This document shows, piece by piece, positions 26,195 through 36,144 of a DNA stretch of 64,000 bases. Origin of the DNA: Cryomorphaceae bacterium (GTDB lineage: Bacteria; Bacteroidota; Bacteroidia; Flavobacteriales; Schleiferiaceae). The stretch spans positions 1-64,000 of the forward strand of contig JAFMBM010000004.1 of the NCBI GenBank assembly GCA_017858515.1, given 5' to 3'. The translations under genes were made by a program, and so were the position numbers. Below the pieces are notes generated by a model. That model was given only the letters and a program-made list of their open reading frames with translations. It ran no database searches and was not told the origin of the DNA. Position 1 is the stretch's first letter; every line of letters begins with the position of its first letter.

Positions 26195-28989
26195 TCATTA
26201 GCATAGAGGCATTGCCAAGTTGAAGAATTTTCAATCCTCTGTAGTTTGAAATCCGATTGAAGTCCGCTAAAGAGAATATTTCCTCCTAGGTCACCACCAG
26301 CTGGTCCAATATCTACAATCCAATCTGCGGCACGAATTACGTCTGGATGATGTTCAATCACGAGTATACTATGTCCTCTTTCTATTAAAGCATTAAATGA
26401 TTTTAAGAGTTTAGAAACATCGTGAAAATGGAGTCCAGTTGTAGGTTCGTCGAAAATGAAAAGTGTCTGATTTCCAGAATCCTTTCCTTTTAAAAGGAAA
26501 GTCGCCAATTTAATTCTTTGCGCTTCGCCGCCTGATAAAGTGCTTGAACTCTGTCCAAGTTTAACATATCCTAATCCAACCTCTTGAAGACTTTTAAGAG
26601 TGTTTACAATGGAGGTTTTGCTATGTGTTGTAAAAAAGTCAATGGCTTCATCAACCGTTAATTCAAGTATATCGAAGATGTTTTTTCCGTCAAACTTTAC
26701 ATCAAGAATTTCTTCTTTGAACTTTTTGCCTTTGCATTGTTCGCAAACAATATGTACATCGGCCATGAATTGCATTTCGATATTTACATAGCCTTCGCCT
26801 TCACAAGAATCACATCTTCCGCCTGCAACATTGAAAGAAAAGTGTTTTGCTTTTAATCCTCTTGCAGCAGCCAATGCTTGATCTGCAAATAGATTTCGGA
26901 TATCGTCGTAGGCCTTAACATAAGTAACAGGATTGGACCTCGAAGACCTTCCAATAGGATTCTGATCGATCATTTCAATCCGGTTGATTTTCTCGATAGA
27001 ACCAGATAAAGACTTGAATTTTCCTGGTCTTTCCCCTTGCGCCTCAAGTCTTCTTTTTAATGCCGGATATAAGATTTTACGAATGAGTGTACTTTTTCCT
27101 GAACCACTTACCCCTGTAACGGCGGTAAGAACTCCCAATGGAAACTCCACAGAAACATTCTTTAAATTATGCTCTTTGGCACCTTCTAAACGGATGAATG
27201 AATGAGGAATCCTTCCTTTGCTCTGGTCTTCTATATTATAATTACCATTTAAGTAATCAGCAGTGTGACTGTTCTTTGCGCTTAAAATTCCTTCTACTGA
27301 CCCCTGATAAATAAGTTGTCCTCCTCCAAAACCTGCCTCGGGGCCTATGTCTACAATGTAATCGGCTGCTTTCATGATATCTTCATCGTGCTCCACAACA
27401 ATTACTGTATTACCTAAATCTCGAAGGGTTCTTAATACACCGATTAACCTTTGAGTGTCTTTAGGATGAAGGCCAATGCTGGGCTCATCTAGAATGTACA
27501 TACTCCCAACCAAGCTGCTCCCTAATGAATTCGCTAATTGAATTCTTTGAGATTCTCCGCCCGAAAGTGTAGAGGCAGTTCTATTCAAATTGAGATAAGG
27601 CAACCCAACATCAACGAGATAGGTAAGTCGATTATCAATTTCGGTGAGAAGGCGTTTTGCAATTTTCTGCTCCTCCGTCTTGAAATCTAAAGAGCGGATG
27701 AAAACGAGTAAGTCAGAGATTGATAAATCGACTAGTTCGGATAGGCAGCGTTCATTGAGCTTAACATAATTTGATTCCTTTCGTAATCTAGTTCCCTTGC
27801 AATCTGTACATTGTGTTTTTCCGCGATATCGAGCCAGCATTACACGATATTGAATCTTATAGCTCTTCTGTTCGACGTATTGAAAGAATTTTCGAATACC
27901 ATGAATCTTTCCTTTTCCATTCCAAAGGAGATCTTTCTGCTCAGCATTTAACTCATCATAGGGCCTGTGAACAGGAAATCCTAGAGCACTCGCTTGAATG
28001 ATAAAGTCATCCTTCCACTCTTGCATTTTTTCACCTCTCCAAGGCATAATCGCTTCCTCATAGACTGATTTATTTCCATCAGGAACAACAAGATCCTCAT
28101 CTATTCCAATGATAGTTCCAAATCCTTCGCAGGTGGGACATGCTCCATACGGATTGTTAAAGCTGAATAAATGCTGACTTGGAATTTCAAAACTCATTCC
28201 ATCCTCCTCAAAACGATTTGAAAAGTGCTGCTCTTCATTTGTATCCACCCATTGTAGGATACAATTTCCACTTCCTTCATAAAAGGCGGTTTGAATAGAG
28301 TCTGCTAATCTATTTACGTTTTCTTCTGTAGAAGAGTCCGCTACTGCCCGGTCGACTACGAGCTCTAGTTTTGGCGAATTCCCTAATTCTTCTTTTAGCA
28401 ATTCGCTGATAAGGTAGATTTTGCCTTCCCATCTAATTCTGGCAAAACCCTGTGATTGAAGTAATTCAATTACTCGAAGAGGATTCTTATCTAAAACATT
28501 AATTGGAGCTAAAATAAGAAGTTTCCGTTGGTTGTCCTGTAATTGGATATAGTCTAAAACATCTTCTACCAAATGCTTTTTCACCTCTTTTCCAGAAATA
28601 GGCGAGAAGGTTTTACCCAATCTAGCGTAGAGAAGTTTTAGAAAATCATAAATCTCAGTTACAGTACCAACGGTAGATCTAGGATTGCGTGAAACTACTT
28701 TTTGTTCCACAGCAATGGCAGGTGACAGCCCAGAAATGGAATCACATTCAGGCTTATTTAATCTACCTAAAAATTGTCTTGCATAGGCAGAAAGACTTTC
28801 CACATATCTTCTTTGTCCCTCAGCATAGAGGGTATCAAAGGCTAAACTAGACTTGCCAGAGCCACTTAAGCCCGTGATTACTATTAAGTTGTTCTTTGGT
28901 AAATCGACGTCTATTCCTTTAAGGTTATGCATTCGAGCACCCTTAATTGAAATAATATCTGATTCTATAAGCGGTGAAGATTCCTTCAA
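26191..28989 (-). CDS. uvrA: Excinuclease ABC subunit A
   Basis: UvrA recognises bulky DNA lesions and loads UvrB in nucleotide excision repair. The 932-residue protein has two ABC modules with Walker A GLSGSGKSS (near residue 40) and GVSGSGKST, signatures LSGGESQRIQLA and LSGGEAQRIKLA, and Walker B ILDEPSIGLHP and FDEPTTGLHF. Cysteine pairs form the zinc sites (CPTCEGFG, CTDCKG, and CDSCEGEG with CEQCKGKKF). It is divergent from the ECF sigma gene; TAGCTTTG on the minus strand at 29012-29019 is a likely -7 element. Confidence 0.98.
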   Translation of the reverse strand: MKESSPLIESDIISIKGARMHNLKGIDVDLPKNNLIVITGLSGSGKSSLAFDTLYAEGQRRYVESLSAYARQFLGRLNKPECDSISGLSPAIAVEQKVVSRNPRSTVGTVTEIYDFLKLLYARLGKTFSPISGKEVKKHLVEDVLDYIQLQDNQRKLLILAPINVLDKNPLRVIELLQSQGFARIRWEGKIYLISELLKEELGNSPKLELVVDRAVADSSTEENVNRLADSIQTAFYEGSGNCILQWVDTNEEQHFSNRFEEDGMSFEIPSQHLFSFNNPYGACPTCEGFGTIIGIDEDLVVPDGNKSVYEEAIMPWRGEKMQEWKDDFIIQASALGFPVHRPYDELNAEQKDLLWNGKGKIHGIRKFFQYVEQKSYKIQYRVMLARYRGKTQCTDCKGTRLRKESNYVKLNERCLSELVDLSISDLLVFIRSLDFKTEEQKIAKRLLTEIDNRLTYLVDVGLPYLNLNRTASTLSGGESQRIQLANSLGSSLVGSMYILDEPSIGLHPKDTQRLIGVLRTLRDLGNTVIVVEHDEDIMKAADYIVDIGPEAGFGGGQLIYQGSVEGILSAKNSHTADYLNGNYNIEDQSKGRIPHSFIRLEGAKEHNLKNVSVEFPLGVLTAVTGVSGSGKSTLIRKILYPALKRRLEAQGERPGKFKSLSGSIEKINRIEMIDQNPIGRSSRSNPVTYVKAYDDIRNLFADQALAAARGLKAKHFSFNVAGGRCDSCEGEGYVNIEMQFMADVHIVCEQCKGKKFKEEILDVKFDGKNIFDILELTVDEAIDFFTTHSKTSIVNTLKSLQEVGLGYVKLGQSSSTLSGGEAQRIKLATFLLKGKDSGNQTLFIFDEPTTGLHFHDVSKLLKSFNALIERGHSILVIEHHPDVIRAADWIVDIGPAGGDLGGNILFSGLQSDFKLQRIENSSTWQCLYAND

Positions 28990-29011
28990 AATGATTTTTT
29001 TATTAAGTTAA

Positions 29012-29019
29012 CAAAGCTA
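29012..29019 (-). promoter_or_regulatory. -7 element of the uvrA promoter
   Basis: TAGCTTTG on the minus strand fits TAnnTTTG, 22 bp before the uvrA start. No TTG at the normal distance is evident. It faces the sigma-factor promoter across about 40 bp. Confidence 0.45.
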
Positions 29020-29028
29020 AAGAGATAG

Positions 29029-29063
29029 TTTGGGATGATTATTCATAAAGTGTTCTATATTTG
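29029..29063 (+). promoter_or_regulatory. Promoter of the ECF sigma gene
   Basis: TTTG at 29029-29032, a 23-bp spacer and a perfect TATATTTG (29056-29063) lie upstream of the sigma gene. The predicted leader is about 70 nt, long for this window. The promoter looks like a housekeeping type rather than an ECF-specific one. Confidence 0.6.
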
Positions 29064-29138
29064 CATTAATCAAAAACCGAAATTCTATAGGCAAAAATTC
29101 TACTCTGTTTCATTTTTAACATTTAAACAGGCAGAATT

Positions 29139-29723
29139 ATGCAAAAGAATTTGGTTGAGGACCAAGTATTGGTTCAACGATACGTAGGTGGTGAGGAGAA
29201 TGCTTTAGAGCAGCTCATTCATAAACATCAGCAAAAAATTTTCGGATTCATAATTAGCAAGGTAAAAGATGAAGATCTGGCAAATGATCTTTTTCAAGAC
29301 ACCTTTGTGAAAGTGATTAACACCTTGAAATCGGGCAGATATAACGAGGAGGGAAAATTCATTCAATGGGTAATGAGAATTGCTCATAATCTTGTTATTG
29401 ATCATTTCAGACGAAACAAGCGGTTTCCAACGGTTCGGGCTACGAATGACTTTGATATTTTTGATGTGATTGATTCACCTGAAAAGAATATTGAGGAGTC
29501 TACCATTCATAATCAAATACTTCTGGATGCTCAAAAGTTAATTGAGTATTTGCCAGAGGAGCAAAGGGAAGTAATTCAACTCCGTATGAAGGAAGACCTT
29601 AGTTTTAAGGAGATTGCAGATCAAACAAATGTTAGTATCAATACAGCCCTTGGAAGAATGCGCTATGCGCTTATTAATTTAAGAAAGCTCATTGAGAAGC
29701 ATCAAGTAGTATTGAGTGATTAA
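29139..29723 (+). CDS. ECF-type RNA polymerase sigma factor
   Basis: The 194-residue protein has only sigma regions 2 and 4, as in ECF (group 4) factors. Region 2 contains ALEQLIHKHQQKIFGFI, LANDLFQDTFVKV and the DNA-binding WVMRIAHNLVIDHFRR. Region 4 contains LPEEQREVIQLRMKEDLSFK and a helix-turn-helix ending SINTALGRMRYALINLRK. No membrane anti-sigma gene follows; instead a 49-codon ORF is found 57 bp downstream behind a hairpin. Sigma factors of this group in Bacteroidota include unlinked housekeeping-like forms, so the regulon cannot be guessed. Confidence 0.93.
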   Translation: MQKNLVEDQVLVQRYVGGEENALEQLIHKHQQKIFGFIISKVKDEDLANDLFQDTFVKVINTLKSGRYNEEGKFIQWVMRIAHNLVIDHFRRNKRFPTVRATNDFDIFDVIDSPEKNIEESTIHNQILLDAQKLIEYLPEEQREVIQLRMKEDLSFKEIADQTNVSINTALGRMRYALINLRKLIEKHQVVLSD

Positions 29724-29747
29724 ATTTTGAGAAGTCTACAATATGAA

Positions 29748-29784
29748 TCATAGGCAGTCGTTCTAAGACAAAACCTGCCTATGA
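29748..29784 (+). promoter_or_regulatory. Hairpin sequestering the start codon of the small ORF
   Basis: Two perfectly complementary 10-base arms (tcataggcag at 29748-29757 and ctgcctatga at 29775-29784) enclose a 17-base loop. The second arm contains the ATG of the following 49-codon ORF at its end. In RNA this would bury the start codon and most of the ribosome landing site. No T-run follows, so it is not an ordinary terminator. Confidence 0.65.
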
Positions 29785-29930
29785 AAAATTATACAATAGA
29801 CTTGGAGCCAACCATTGAGAAAAAGCAAAGCCCTAGGAATGAAACGGTTTCTTTCCTATTGAATTACAGCAAATCCCTTGAGAGGATAGAAATTAATAAA
29901 AGCCAATCGTTTTTACTGAATAAAAACTAG
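29781..29930 (+). CDS. Small 49-residue protein downstream of the ECF sigma factor
   Basis: The reading frame runs ATG to TAG and encodes a charged small protein with no signal peptide or transmembrane segment. The central part TVSFLLNYSKSLERI would form an amphipathic helix, followed by a short tail ending FLLNKN. Its position behind a sigma gene and in front of recQ on the other strand suggests cotranscription with the sigma factor. I have the impression that similar short proteins with an SKSLE-type segment follow sigma genes in other Bacteroidota, but cannot confirm it. A role in sigma control is a guess. Confidence 0.55.
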   Translation: MKNYTIDLEPTIEKKQSPRNETVSFLLNYSKSLERIEINKSQSFLLNKN

Positions 29931-29940
29931 CTTCTATAAA

Positions 29941-32112
29941 TCAATTTGCTACGTCGCTGAGGAATTTAATACGTATTAGGCGAAGTATTTCTTCTTCATA
30001 ATCCCCATTGAATTCCTCAATGGCGGCAGCAATGTCGTCTGAGTCTGCTTCCATGAAGTAGTCATAAATTTCTTCAACCTCTTCTTCATCTAGAATATCT
30101 TCAATATGATAATTCAGATTGACCTTAGTTCCAGAATGAACAATGTGTTCAATTTCTGTAATTAAGTCGGTCATGGTCATTCCTTTTGAACTAGCTATAT
30201 CTTCAAGACTGAGCTTTCTATCCATGGATTGAATGATATAGACCTTGTTTTTAGATTTATTAACAACAGACTTTACCGATAAACTCGAATCCTTTTCGAT
30301 GTCATTCTCCTCAACATGTTTGGAAATGAGATTTACGAAGGGTGTGCCGTATTTTTTTGCCTTGCCTTCACCCACACCACTTATTTGTTTTAGTTCTTCC
30401 ATAGAAGTGGGGTAGTGTGTGGCCATTTCGGAGAGTGATATCTCTTGGAAAACTACATATGGAGGCACGCCAATTTTTTGTGCTTCTTTTTTTCGCAAAT
30501 CTTTTAATTGCTTAAAAAGTACATCATCCAACACAGCTGTTCCTCCAGCACCTTCGCTGGAGTCTGAAAAATCAAGATCAAAATTATGATCTTCACGAAT
30601 CATAAAAGGAACGGGCTTTTGGAGAAACGCCTCTGATTTTTCATTCATTTTAAGAACACCGTACGTTTCGATGTCCTTCACTAGGTATCCTTGAACAATA
30701 GCTTGCCTCATTACACTGGTCCAGTGCAATTCAGAACCGTGTGTTCCCTTTCCATAAATAGGTAAGGTGTGGGCTCTGTTGGATTTAATTATTGAATTCA
30801 ATTCGCCCCTTAGGATGGAAGTAATGTGCTGTATCTTAAGTCTTTGATTTGTGTCCTTAACGGCTTCCAAAACGAGTCTTAAATCCTTAGATGCATCAAA
30901 AAGACTTCGTGGATTTTTACAATTGTCACACATCTCGTTACAATCTTCAGTAGAAAATTTTTCACCGAAATAATGCAAGAGAAATACTCTTCGACAACAA
31001 CTTGTTTCAACAAAACCTACTGTTTCCTGTATGAGTTGTTTACCTATTTCTTGTTCTGAAACAGGTTTGTTATTCATGAATTTTTCAAGCTTCTCTATAT
31101 CTTTATGAGAGTAGAAGGCTAAGCAAATTCCTTCACCACCATCTCTTCCTGCCCGACCCGTTTCCTGGTAATAACTCTCTAAACTCTTGGGAATGTCATG
31201 ATGAATAACAAAACGCACATCCGGCTTATCTATACCCATTCCGAAAGCAATGGTAGCCACAACGACCTCAACATCCTCCATTAAAAACGCATCCTGATGC
31301 TTTACACGAGTAGCACTATCAAGACCAGCATGATATGAGACTGCATTAATTCCATTCACTTGGAGGGTTTCGGCAATTTCCTCAACTTTTTTTCGGCTGA
31401 GACAATAGATTATACCACTTTTGCCAGCGTGGTTTCTTATGAATTTAATGATTTCATTTTCAATATCTTTCTTTGGTCGCACCTCGTAAAACAGATTGTC
31501 TCTATTGAAAGAGGATACAAACACATTTGCTGATTCCATACCCAGATTCTTCTGGATATCTGATTGTACTTTTGGAGTAGCGGTGGCCGTTAAGGCAATA
31601 ACTGGCCTTCTCACAATGCGATTGATTATGGATCGCAGATTTCTGTATTCAGGCCTGAAATCATGGCCCCATTCAGAAATACAATGCGCCTCGTCTATTG
31701 CGTAAAATGAAATTTTTATTTGTTGAAGCAACTCTATATTCTCATCCTTAGTAAGCGATTCAGGAGCAACATAAAGTAACTTAGTGATACCACTTCTAAG
31801 ATCTGCCTGAACCTGTTGAACGTTCTTCTTGGTTAAAGAAGAATTTAGAACATGCGCGATGCCCACTTCCGAAGAAAAACTCCGGATGGAATCTACCTGA
31901 TTCTTCATTAATGCAATAAGTGGAGAAACTACAATTGCAGTTCCTTCCATCATAAGAGCGGGTAGTTGATAGCACAGTGATTTACCTCCACCTGTAGGCA
32001 TAATCACGAAAGTGTCGTGCCCGTCTAGTAAACTTTGGATTGCGGGTTCTTGATTTCCTTTGAAACCCTTGAAGCCAAAAAACTTCTTTAATTGTTCTGA
32101 TGCTGCTGTCAT
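29941..32112 (-). CDS. recQ: ATP-dependent DNA helicase RecQ
   Basis: The 723-residue helicase has Walker A MPTGGGKSLCYQLP, the DEAHCISEWGHDFRPEY box, ALTATAT, and FGMGIDKPDVRFVIH with QETGRAGRDG motif VI. A zinc-binding RQC region (CCRRVFLLHYFGE, then CNEMCDNC), a winged helix and an HRDC domain (MEELKQISGVGEGKAKKYG) follow. After HRDC there is a ~100-residue acidic extension with a further helix-turn-helix-like part (LSLEDIASSKGMTMTDLI), present in some Bacteroidota RecQ proteins. The ATG at 32112 is used rather than a GTG two codons upstream. It acts in recombination and replication-fork repair. Confidence 0.96.
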   Translation of the reverse strand: MTAASEQLKKFFGFKGFKGNQEPAIQSLLDGHDTFVIMPTGGGKSLCYQLPALMMEGTAIVVSPLIALMKNQVDSIRSFSSEVGIAHVLNSSLTKKNVQQVQADLRSGITKLLYVAPESLTKDENIELLQQIKISFYAIDEAHCISEWGHDFRPEYRNLRSIINRIVRRPVIALTATATPKVQSDIQKNLGMESANVFVSSFNRDNLFYEVRPKKDIENEIIKFIRNHAGKSGIIYCLSRKKVEEIAETLQVNGINAVSYHAGLDSATRVKHQDAFLMEDVEVVVATIAFGMGIDKPDVRFVIHHDIPKSLESYYQETGRAGRDGGEGICLAFYSHKDIEKLEKFMNNKPVSEQEIGKQLIQETVGFVETSCCRRVFLLHYFGEKFSTEDCNEMCDNCKNPRSLFDASKDLRLVLEAVKDTNQRLKIQHITSILRGELNSIIKSNRAHTLPIYGKGTHGSELHWTSVMRQAIVQGYLVKDIETYGVLKMNEKSEAFLQKPVPFMIREDHNFDLDFSDSSEGAGGTAVLDDVLFKQLKDLRKKEAQKIGVPPYVVFQEISLSEMATHYPTSMEELKQISGVGEGKAKKYGTPFVNLISKHVEENDIEKDSSLSVKSVVNKSKNKVYIIQSMDRKLSLEDIASSKGMTMTDLITEIEHIVHSGTKVNLNYHIEDILDEEEVEEIYDYFMEADSDDIAAAIEEFNGDYEEEILRLIRIKFLSDVAN

Positions 32113-32257
32113 TATCACGAATAAGACCTATTGATATAACCTTTGGGCTACAGAGACCTAAAATAAGGTGAAAAAATGATTTATTAATAGAAGTTTATGG
32201 AATTTTACTCCGCTAGTTTCTTAACAATCGTAGATTTACTCAGAATTTCATAAAGAC

Positions 32258-33076
32258 TTGGAAAAAGATAAAGAAACCATGAGCTTTCTAGACCATCTAG
32301 AAGTGCTTCGATGGCATTTAGTTCGCATTACTATTGCTATTCTTATAACTGGGATTGGCGTGTTTATTGCTAAAGATTTTTTTATAGACACCGTATTATT
32401 TGGTCCTAGGCGGCCTGATTTTGAGACTTATAAGTTGTTTTGTAACGTTAGTTTGTCTTTAGGACTGGAAGGAATTTTCTGTTTCACAGAAGCTCCTTTT
32501 GAGCTGCTCAACACCAAAATGGCAGGGCAATTCACTACACACATATTGGTTTCGTTCTTGGGTGGGATTGTAATTAGCTTCCCTTATGCCGTGTTTGAAT
32601 TTTGGAGATTTATATCCCCAGGACTCAGTAAAACCGAAAAAAAGTCAAGTAGGGGTATCGTTTTCTCAGCGAGCATACTCTTTTTTCTTGGTGTGGCCTT
32701 TGGTTATTATCTCATTGCGCCGCTTTCAGTTCAGTTTTTAGGCAGCTACACCATTAGTGACGAAATTGTAAATAGAATTGATTTAACTTCATTCATTAAG
32801 ACCATTACTTCCGTTACCTTGTCAAGTGGTATCCTGTTTGAATTGCCAGTAATTGTGTTTTTTCTTAGTAGGGCGGGTATTTTAACACCCGCATGGATGA
32901 AGGCATACCGCAGGCATGCAATAGTTGTTGTTTTAATACTTTCTGCCATTATTACACCTCCAGACATATTAAGCCAGATCTTAGTGAGTATTCCAGTAAT
33001 ACTTCTCTATGAACTGAGTATTGGTATAAGTCGAAGACAGGAAACAAGAAGACTTAAAAAAGAGATGGCCTTATGA
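32258..33076 (+). CDS. tatC: Sec-independent translocase subunit TatC
   Basis: The 272-residue integral membrane protein has six hydrophobic segments, the conserved N-terminal [12 protein letters not shown] and the family signature [17 protein letters not shown] after the second helix. It is the substrate receptor for twin-arginine export of folded proteins. The TTG at 32258 gives an N-terminus with the same length as E. coli TatC before the conserved HLxxLR motif; an ATG at 32279 would start directly at it and remains possible. No tatA gene is adjacent. The stop overlaps lptB in ATGATGA. Confidence 0.93.
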   Translation: MEKDKETMSFLDHLEVLRWHLVRITIAILITGIGVFIAKDFFIDTVLFGPRRPDFETYKLFCNVSLSLGLEGIFCFTEAPFELLNTKMAGQFTTHILVSFLGGIVISFPYAVFEFWRFISPGLSKTEKKSSRGIVFSASILFFLGVAFGYYLIAPLSVQFLGSYTISDEIVNRIDLTSFIKTITSVTLSSGILFELPVIVFFLSRAGILTPAWMKAYRRHAIVVVLILSAIITPPDILSQILVSIPVILLYELSIGISRRQETRRLKKEMAL

Positions 33077-33816
33077 TGACTTTGCGTGCAGAAGGATTAA
33101 TTAAGCGCTATCGAAAAAGAAGCGTCGTAAAGGGTGTGTCTTTTGAAGTGAAACAAGGTGAAATTGTTGGTTTACTAGGGCCGAATGGAGCCGGTAAGAC
33201 TACTTCTTTTTATATGACCGTTGGACTAATAAAACCCAATGAGGGCAGGGTTATGTTGGATGACGTTGAGATTACAAATGATCCTATGTACGTTAGAGCG
33301 AAGAAAGGAATTGGATATCTCGCTCAAGAAGCCTCTGTTTTTAGGAAATTGAGTGTAGAACAAAATATCTTGGCTGTTCTGCAGATGACTTCTTTATCTC
33401 GCGATCAGCAGCAGGAAAAATTGGAATCGCTTTTGAATGAATTTAGTCTTCAGCATATCCGCACAAACAGAGGAGATTTATTGAGTGGAGGGGAGAGAAG
33501 AAGAACGGAAATAGCTAGAGCACTCGCGGTAAGTCCTAAATTTATTCTATTAGATGAACCTTTTGCAGGTGTAGATCCGATTGCAGTTGAAGATATTCAG
33601 CAGATTGTAGCTGGTCTAAAGCAGAAGAATATTGGAATTTTAATAACCGATCATAACGTTCAAGAAACACTGGCTATAACTAATAGAACCTACTTAATGT
33701 TTGAGGGCAGTATTCTTAAGTCGGGCTCAGCCGAAGAGTTGGCAGAAGATGAACAGGTTCGTAAAGTGTATCTCGGAAAGAATTTTGAACTTCGGAAAAA
33801 GAATTTCGAGTTTTAA
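33073..33816 (+). CDS. lptB: LPS export ABC transporter ATPase LptB
   Basis: LptB powers extraction of lipopolysaccharide from the inner membrane. The 247-residue protein has Walker [11 protein letters not shown]-loop [18 protein letters not shown], signature [15 protein letters not shown], Walker [21 protein letters not shown] and the H-loop LITDHNV. The LSGGERRR and FAGVDPIAV sequences are typical of LptB rather than other ABC ATPases. The LptF/G and LptC genes are not nearby. It overlaps tatC at its start and shares a TTAA stop overlap with sua5 on the other strand. Confidence 0.95.
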   Translation: MMTLRAEGLIKRYRKRSVVKGVSFEVKQGEIVGLLGPNGAGKTTSFYMTVGLIKPNEGRVMLDDVEITNDPMYVRAKKGIGYLAQEASVFRKLSVEQNILAVLQMTSLSRDQQQEKLESLLNEFSLQHIRTNRGDLLSGGERRRTEIARALAVSPKFILLDEPFAGVDPIAVEDIQQIVAGLKQKNIGILITDHNVQETLAITNRTYLMFEGSILKSGSAEELAEDEQVRKVYLGKNFELRKKNFEF

Positions 33817-34778
33817 AATCGAGTTGCAGCGGCTCTTTGAAGACGATCATTTATAGCTAAGCCTAAGCCTTCCTCTGGCATACGATGTGCAATTATTCGC
33901 TTACAATTACTTTTTCCTAAGTAACGTAGAGATTCAAAAAGATTAGTGGCTGCTTCATTTAAATCTCCATTTAAGCTCAATTGAATATAAGGATGATTCA
34001 TTTGCTTAGGATGGATTTTGAACAAACTTAAAAAGGCACAATCTTCGTCTGGAAGAAAGTTGTGCCACTCTTGTTCTGAAAATAATTCAATAGGAATCCC
34101 GGGCGAATAATGAGCAGATAACATTCCAGGAGACAATGCTTTAGGTCCGTTAACTTCAATTGCCAAGTTATATCCAAACCAAGTTTCTAAATCCTCTTTG
34201 GTTGTGCTACCAAACCTTCGTATCACAGGTTTGTCTCCTGTGCAATCGAGAATAGTAGATTCTACACCTAATTTGCAGCTTCCTCCATCTAAAATATAAG
34301 GAATACGATCTTTAAGTTGGTCAAATACATGGGTGGAATTTGTAGGGCTAGTCATTCCAAAAAGATTAGCGCTAGGTGCGGCTAAGGGGAAGTCTATTGC
34401 CCTTAGTAATTCTAGAGTTAGAGGATGATTCGGAATTCGAAATGCAAAGCTTCTTAGTCCTGAAGTAGTGATGTCTGGGATCTCATTTGACTTTTCGACG
34501 ATGTAAGTAAGTGGACCTGGACTAAACCTTTCTACTAAATCTTTGAGATAGGGTGGGGTTGTTTTCAGTATGCTTTGAATTCTCTTGAAATTTGGAAAGT
34601 GAAGTATTAATGGATTAAAACTGGGTCGTTTTTTTGCATCATAAATTTTAGCGACAGCTAAAGGATTTAGTCCATTTCCAGCCAAACCGTAGACTGTTTC
34701 CGTTGGAATGGAAACCAATTCGCCTAATTTTAATAGACGGATAGCTTCCGATAGATCCTTTCCAATTTGGGTTTTCAA
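33813..34778 (-). CDS. sua5: L-threonylcarbamoyladenylate synthase, long Sua5 form
   Basis: This enzyme forms threonylcarbamoyl-AMP from threonine, bicarbonate and ATP, the first step of t6A37 tRNA modification. The N-terminal YrdC domain contains [41 protein letters not shown] and [10 protein letters not shown]. About 120 residues follow as the C-terminal Sua5 domain ([15 protein letters not shown] linker). The length, 321 residues, separates it from the short TsaC/YciO paralogue at 48316-48939. It is last in the operon plug-DUF3667-apaG-sua5, with a 4-nt overlap with apaG. Confidence 0.94.
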   Translation of the reverse strand: MKTQIGKDLSEAIRLLKLGELVSIPTETVYGLAGNGLNPLAVAKIYDAKKRPSFNPLILHFPNFKRIQSILKTTPPYLKDLVERFSPGPLTYIVEKSNEIPDITTSGLRSFAFRIPNHPLTLELLRAIDFPLAAPSANLFGMTSPTNSTHVFDQLKDRIPYILDGGSCKLGVESTILDCTGDKPVIRRFGSTTKEDLETWFGYNLAIEVNGPKALSPGMLSAHYSPGIPIELFSEQEWHNFLPDEDCAFLSLFKIHPKQMNHPYIQLSLNGDLNEAATNLFESLRYLGKSNCKRIIAHRMPEEGLGLAINDRLQRAAATRF

Positions 34779-35161
34779 TTCCTCGAAAAATCTGTTGTCA
34801 GTTGAAAAGTAGGTATGTTGGCCGAAAATTTAGTCATGTCATCCAATTTCTGAAACATGTAAATTCCCTTCATTGCACCGACAAAACCAACTATCCCAAC
34901 ACCTGAAGAATACTCAAAACTTTCACCTGGATGAAGAATGGGCTTTAAACCCACAACGCCCTTTCCTTCAACTATATAAGATTGTTTATCGCTATCAAAT
35001 ATCATCCATTTTCTGGATAGTAAACGAATGCTGTAATTGGAGAGGTTAAGAATCTCTATGGTATAACTGAAAAAATGCTGATTCCCAAAAGGCGTTTGCT
35101 GCCTTCCTCTGTAAGAAGGGGTGACTCGAATTTGAATTAAGGGTTGAATTGACCTTTCCAA
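34775..35161 (-). CDS. apaG: ApaG-domain protein
   Basis: The 128-residue protein is a single ApaG domain with beta-sandwich strands (IQIRVTPSYRGRQQ, FFSYTIEILNLSNYSIRLL, KWMIFDSDKQSYIVEGKGVV) and the conserved G-rich segment (LHPGESFEYSSGVGI) characteristic of the family. ApaG was linked to cobalt and magnesium efflux in enterobacteria, but its biochemical role remains uncertain; the same fold occurs in F-box proteins as a protein- or ligand-binding module. It starts 2 bp after DUF3667 and overlaps sua5 by 4 nt. Confidence 0.93.
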   Translation of the reverse strand: MERSIQPLIQIRVTPSYRGRQQTPFGNQHFFSYTIEILNLSNYSIRLLSRKWMIFDSDKQSYIVEGKGVVGLKPILHPGESFEYSSGVGIVGFVGAMKGIYMFQKLDDMTKFSANIPTFQLTTDFSRN

Positions 35162-35163
35162 CT

Positions 35164-36144
35164 TTATAGAGAATAAACGGCTAAACCAATAGATACGATG
35201 GTGAAGATAGCAGACATTAGTATAAATCCAAACGCTGCGCCAAAAAATTTAAATAGTCTTTTAGTAGTCGTTTGTTGATAGAATGATTTAAACCCAAGCC
35301 ATAAATAAAGGGTGTAAATTATCATAATAGGCACTAATATGTCTATTTCCAGAAAGAAAGAGAGGGCCTGAACCAAAGAATACAAGAAGAAAATAAATGC
35401 GTGGTTATAGAGAATGAAGATGACATGATCTACCAAAAGGATATCAGGGGAACGTATGTACAAGAGCTTCATCCAAAGAGCAAAAAATGGAACGAATACG
35501 AGGAAAACAATTAAAAGCTCGTCAAGAATACTTGCAATAAATTGACTGTATGTCATTTTACCTATATTAAAAAAGATCTGATACATCAATCGGTTTTGGA
35601 AAGTGGTTGCCAATCCCATTTTATTCAGTCCTATTTCTGCGGGCTCAGATGAATTTTCAAAGGCATACTGAGCGATATCATCTTCAGAATACGACGGTAG
35701 ATCTACTGTGTCATTTACTGTATTTATGGAATCTTCGTCAAAATTGAATTGAATAAAGTTCTCATTACTTTCTTCTAAATTAAGGTCTGCTCTCGCCTTA
35801 ATGGGCAATGAGTCGGTTGGTTGAATAGCAAGCTGCAAGCGGTTTAAGGCAACGGAAACAAGCAAAAACCATATAAAAAGACGCAAGGGATGTACAATTC
35901 TAGCACGGCGCCCCGCAATAAACTCTTTTGCCAGAAATCCTGGTTTGAAGAGGAGTGGTACCATTGAATTTCTTAGTCGAGAATCGCTACTAAATAATGA
36001 TGCTGCAGCAAAGGCAATCATTGACCCCAGGGTTAAACGTCGAGTGTCATTAATTTGTCCGCAATTTGGACAAAAGTTTTCGCCATGCAGAAGTTTACTA
36101 CAATTCAGACACTTTTTACCTTTAAATGTATTCGATTCCCACAT
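35164..36144 (-). CDS. DUF3667 membrane protein with N-terminal zinc ribbon
   Basis: The 326-residue protein starts with a zinc-ribbon-like pair (CLNCSKLLHGENFCPNCGQ), then an amphipathic part (LTLGSMIAFAAASLFSSDSR), the conserved motif FKPGFLAKEFIAGRRARIVHPLRLFIW and several transmembrane helices in the C-terminal half. This is the layout of DUF3667, common in Bacteroidota with unknown function. The ATG at 36144 overlaps the stop of the plug gene in TGATG; a TTG one codon upstream is also possible. The central acidic loop is probably extracytoplasmic or disordered. Confidence 0.82.
   Translation of the reverse strand: MWESNTFKGKKCLNCSKLLHGENFCPNCGQINDTRRLTLGSMIAFAAASLFSSDSRLRNSMVPLLFKPGFLAKEFIAGRRARIVHPLRLFIWFLLVSVALNRLQLAIQPTDSLPIKARADLNLEESNENFIQFNFDEDSINTVNDTVDLPSYSEDDIAQYAFENSSEPAEIGLNKMGLATTFQNRLMYQIFFNIGKMTYSQFIASILDELLIVFLVFVPFFALWMKLLYIRSPDILLVDHVIFILYNHAFIFFLYSLVQALSFFLEIDILVPIMIIYTLYLWLGFKSFYQQTTTKRLFKFFGAAFGFILMSAIFTIVSIGLAVYSL

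Noticed and set aside
29748-29784. Reading the hairpin behind the sigma gene as an intrinsic terminator
   Set aside because: No T-run follows, and the second arm contains a start codon of an open frame.
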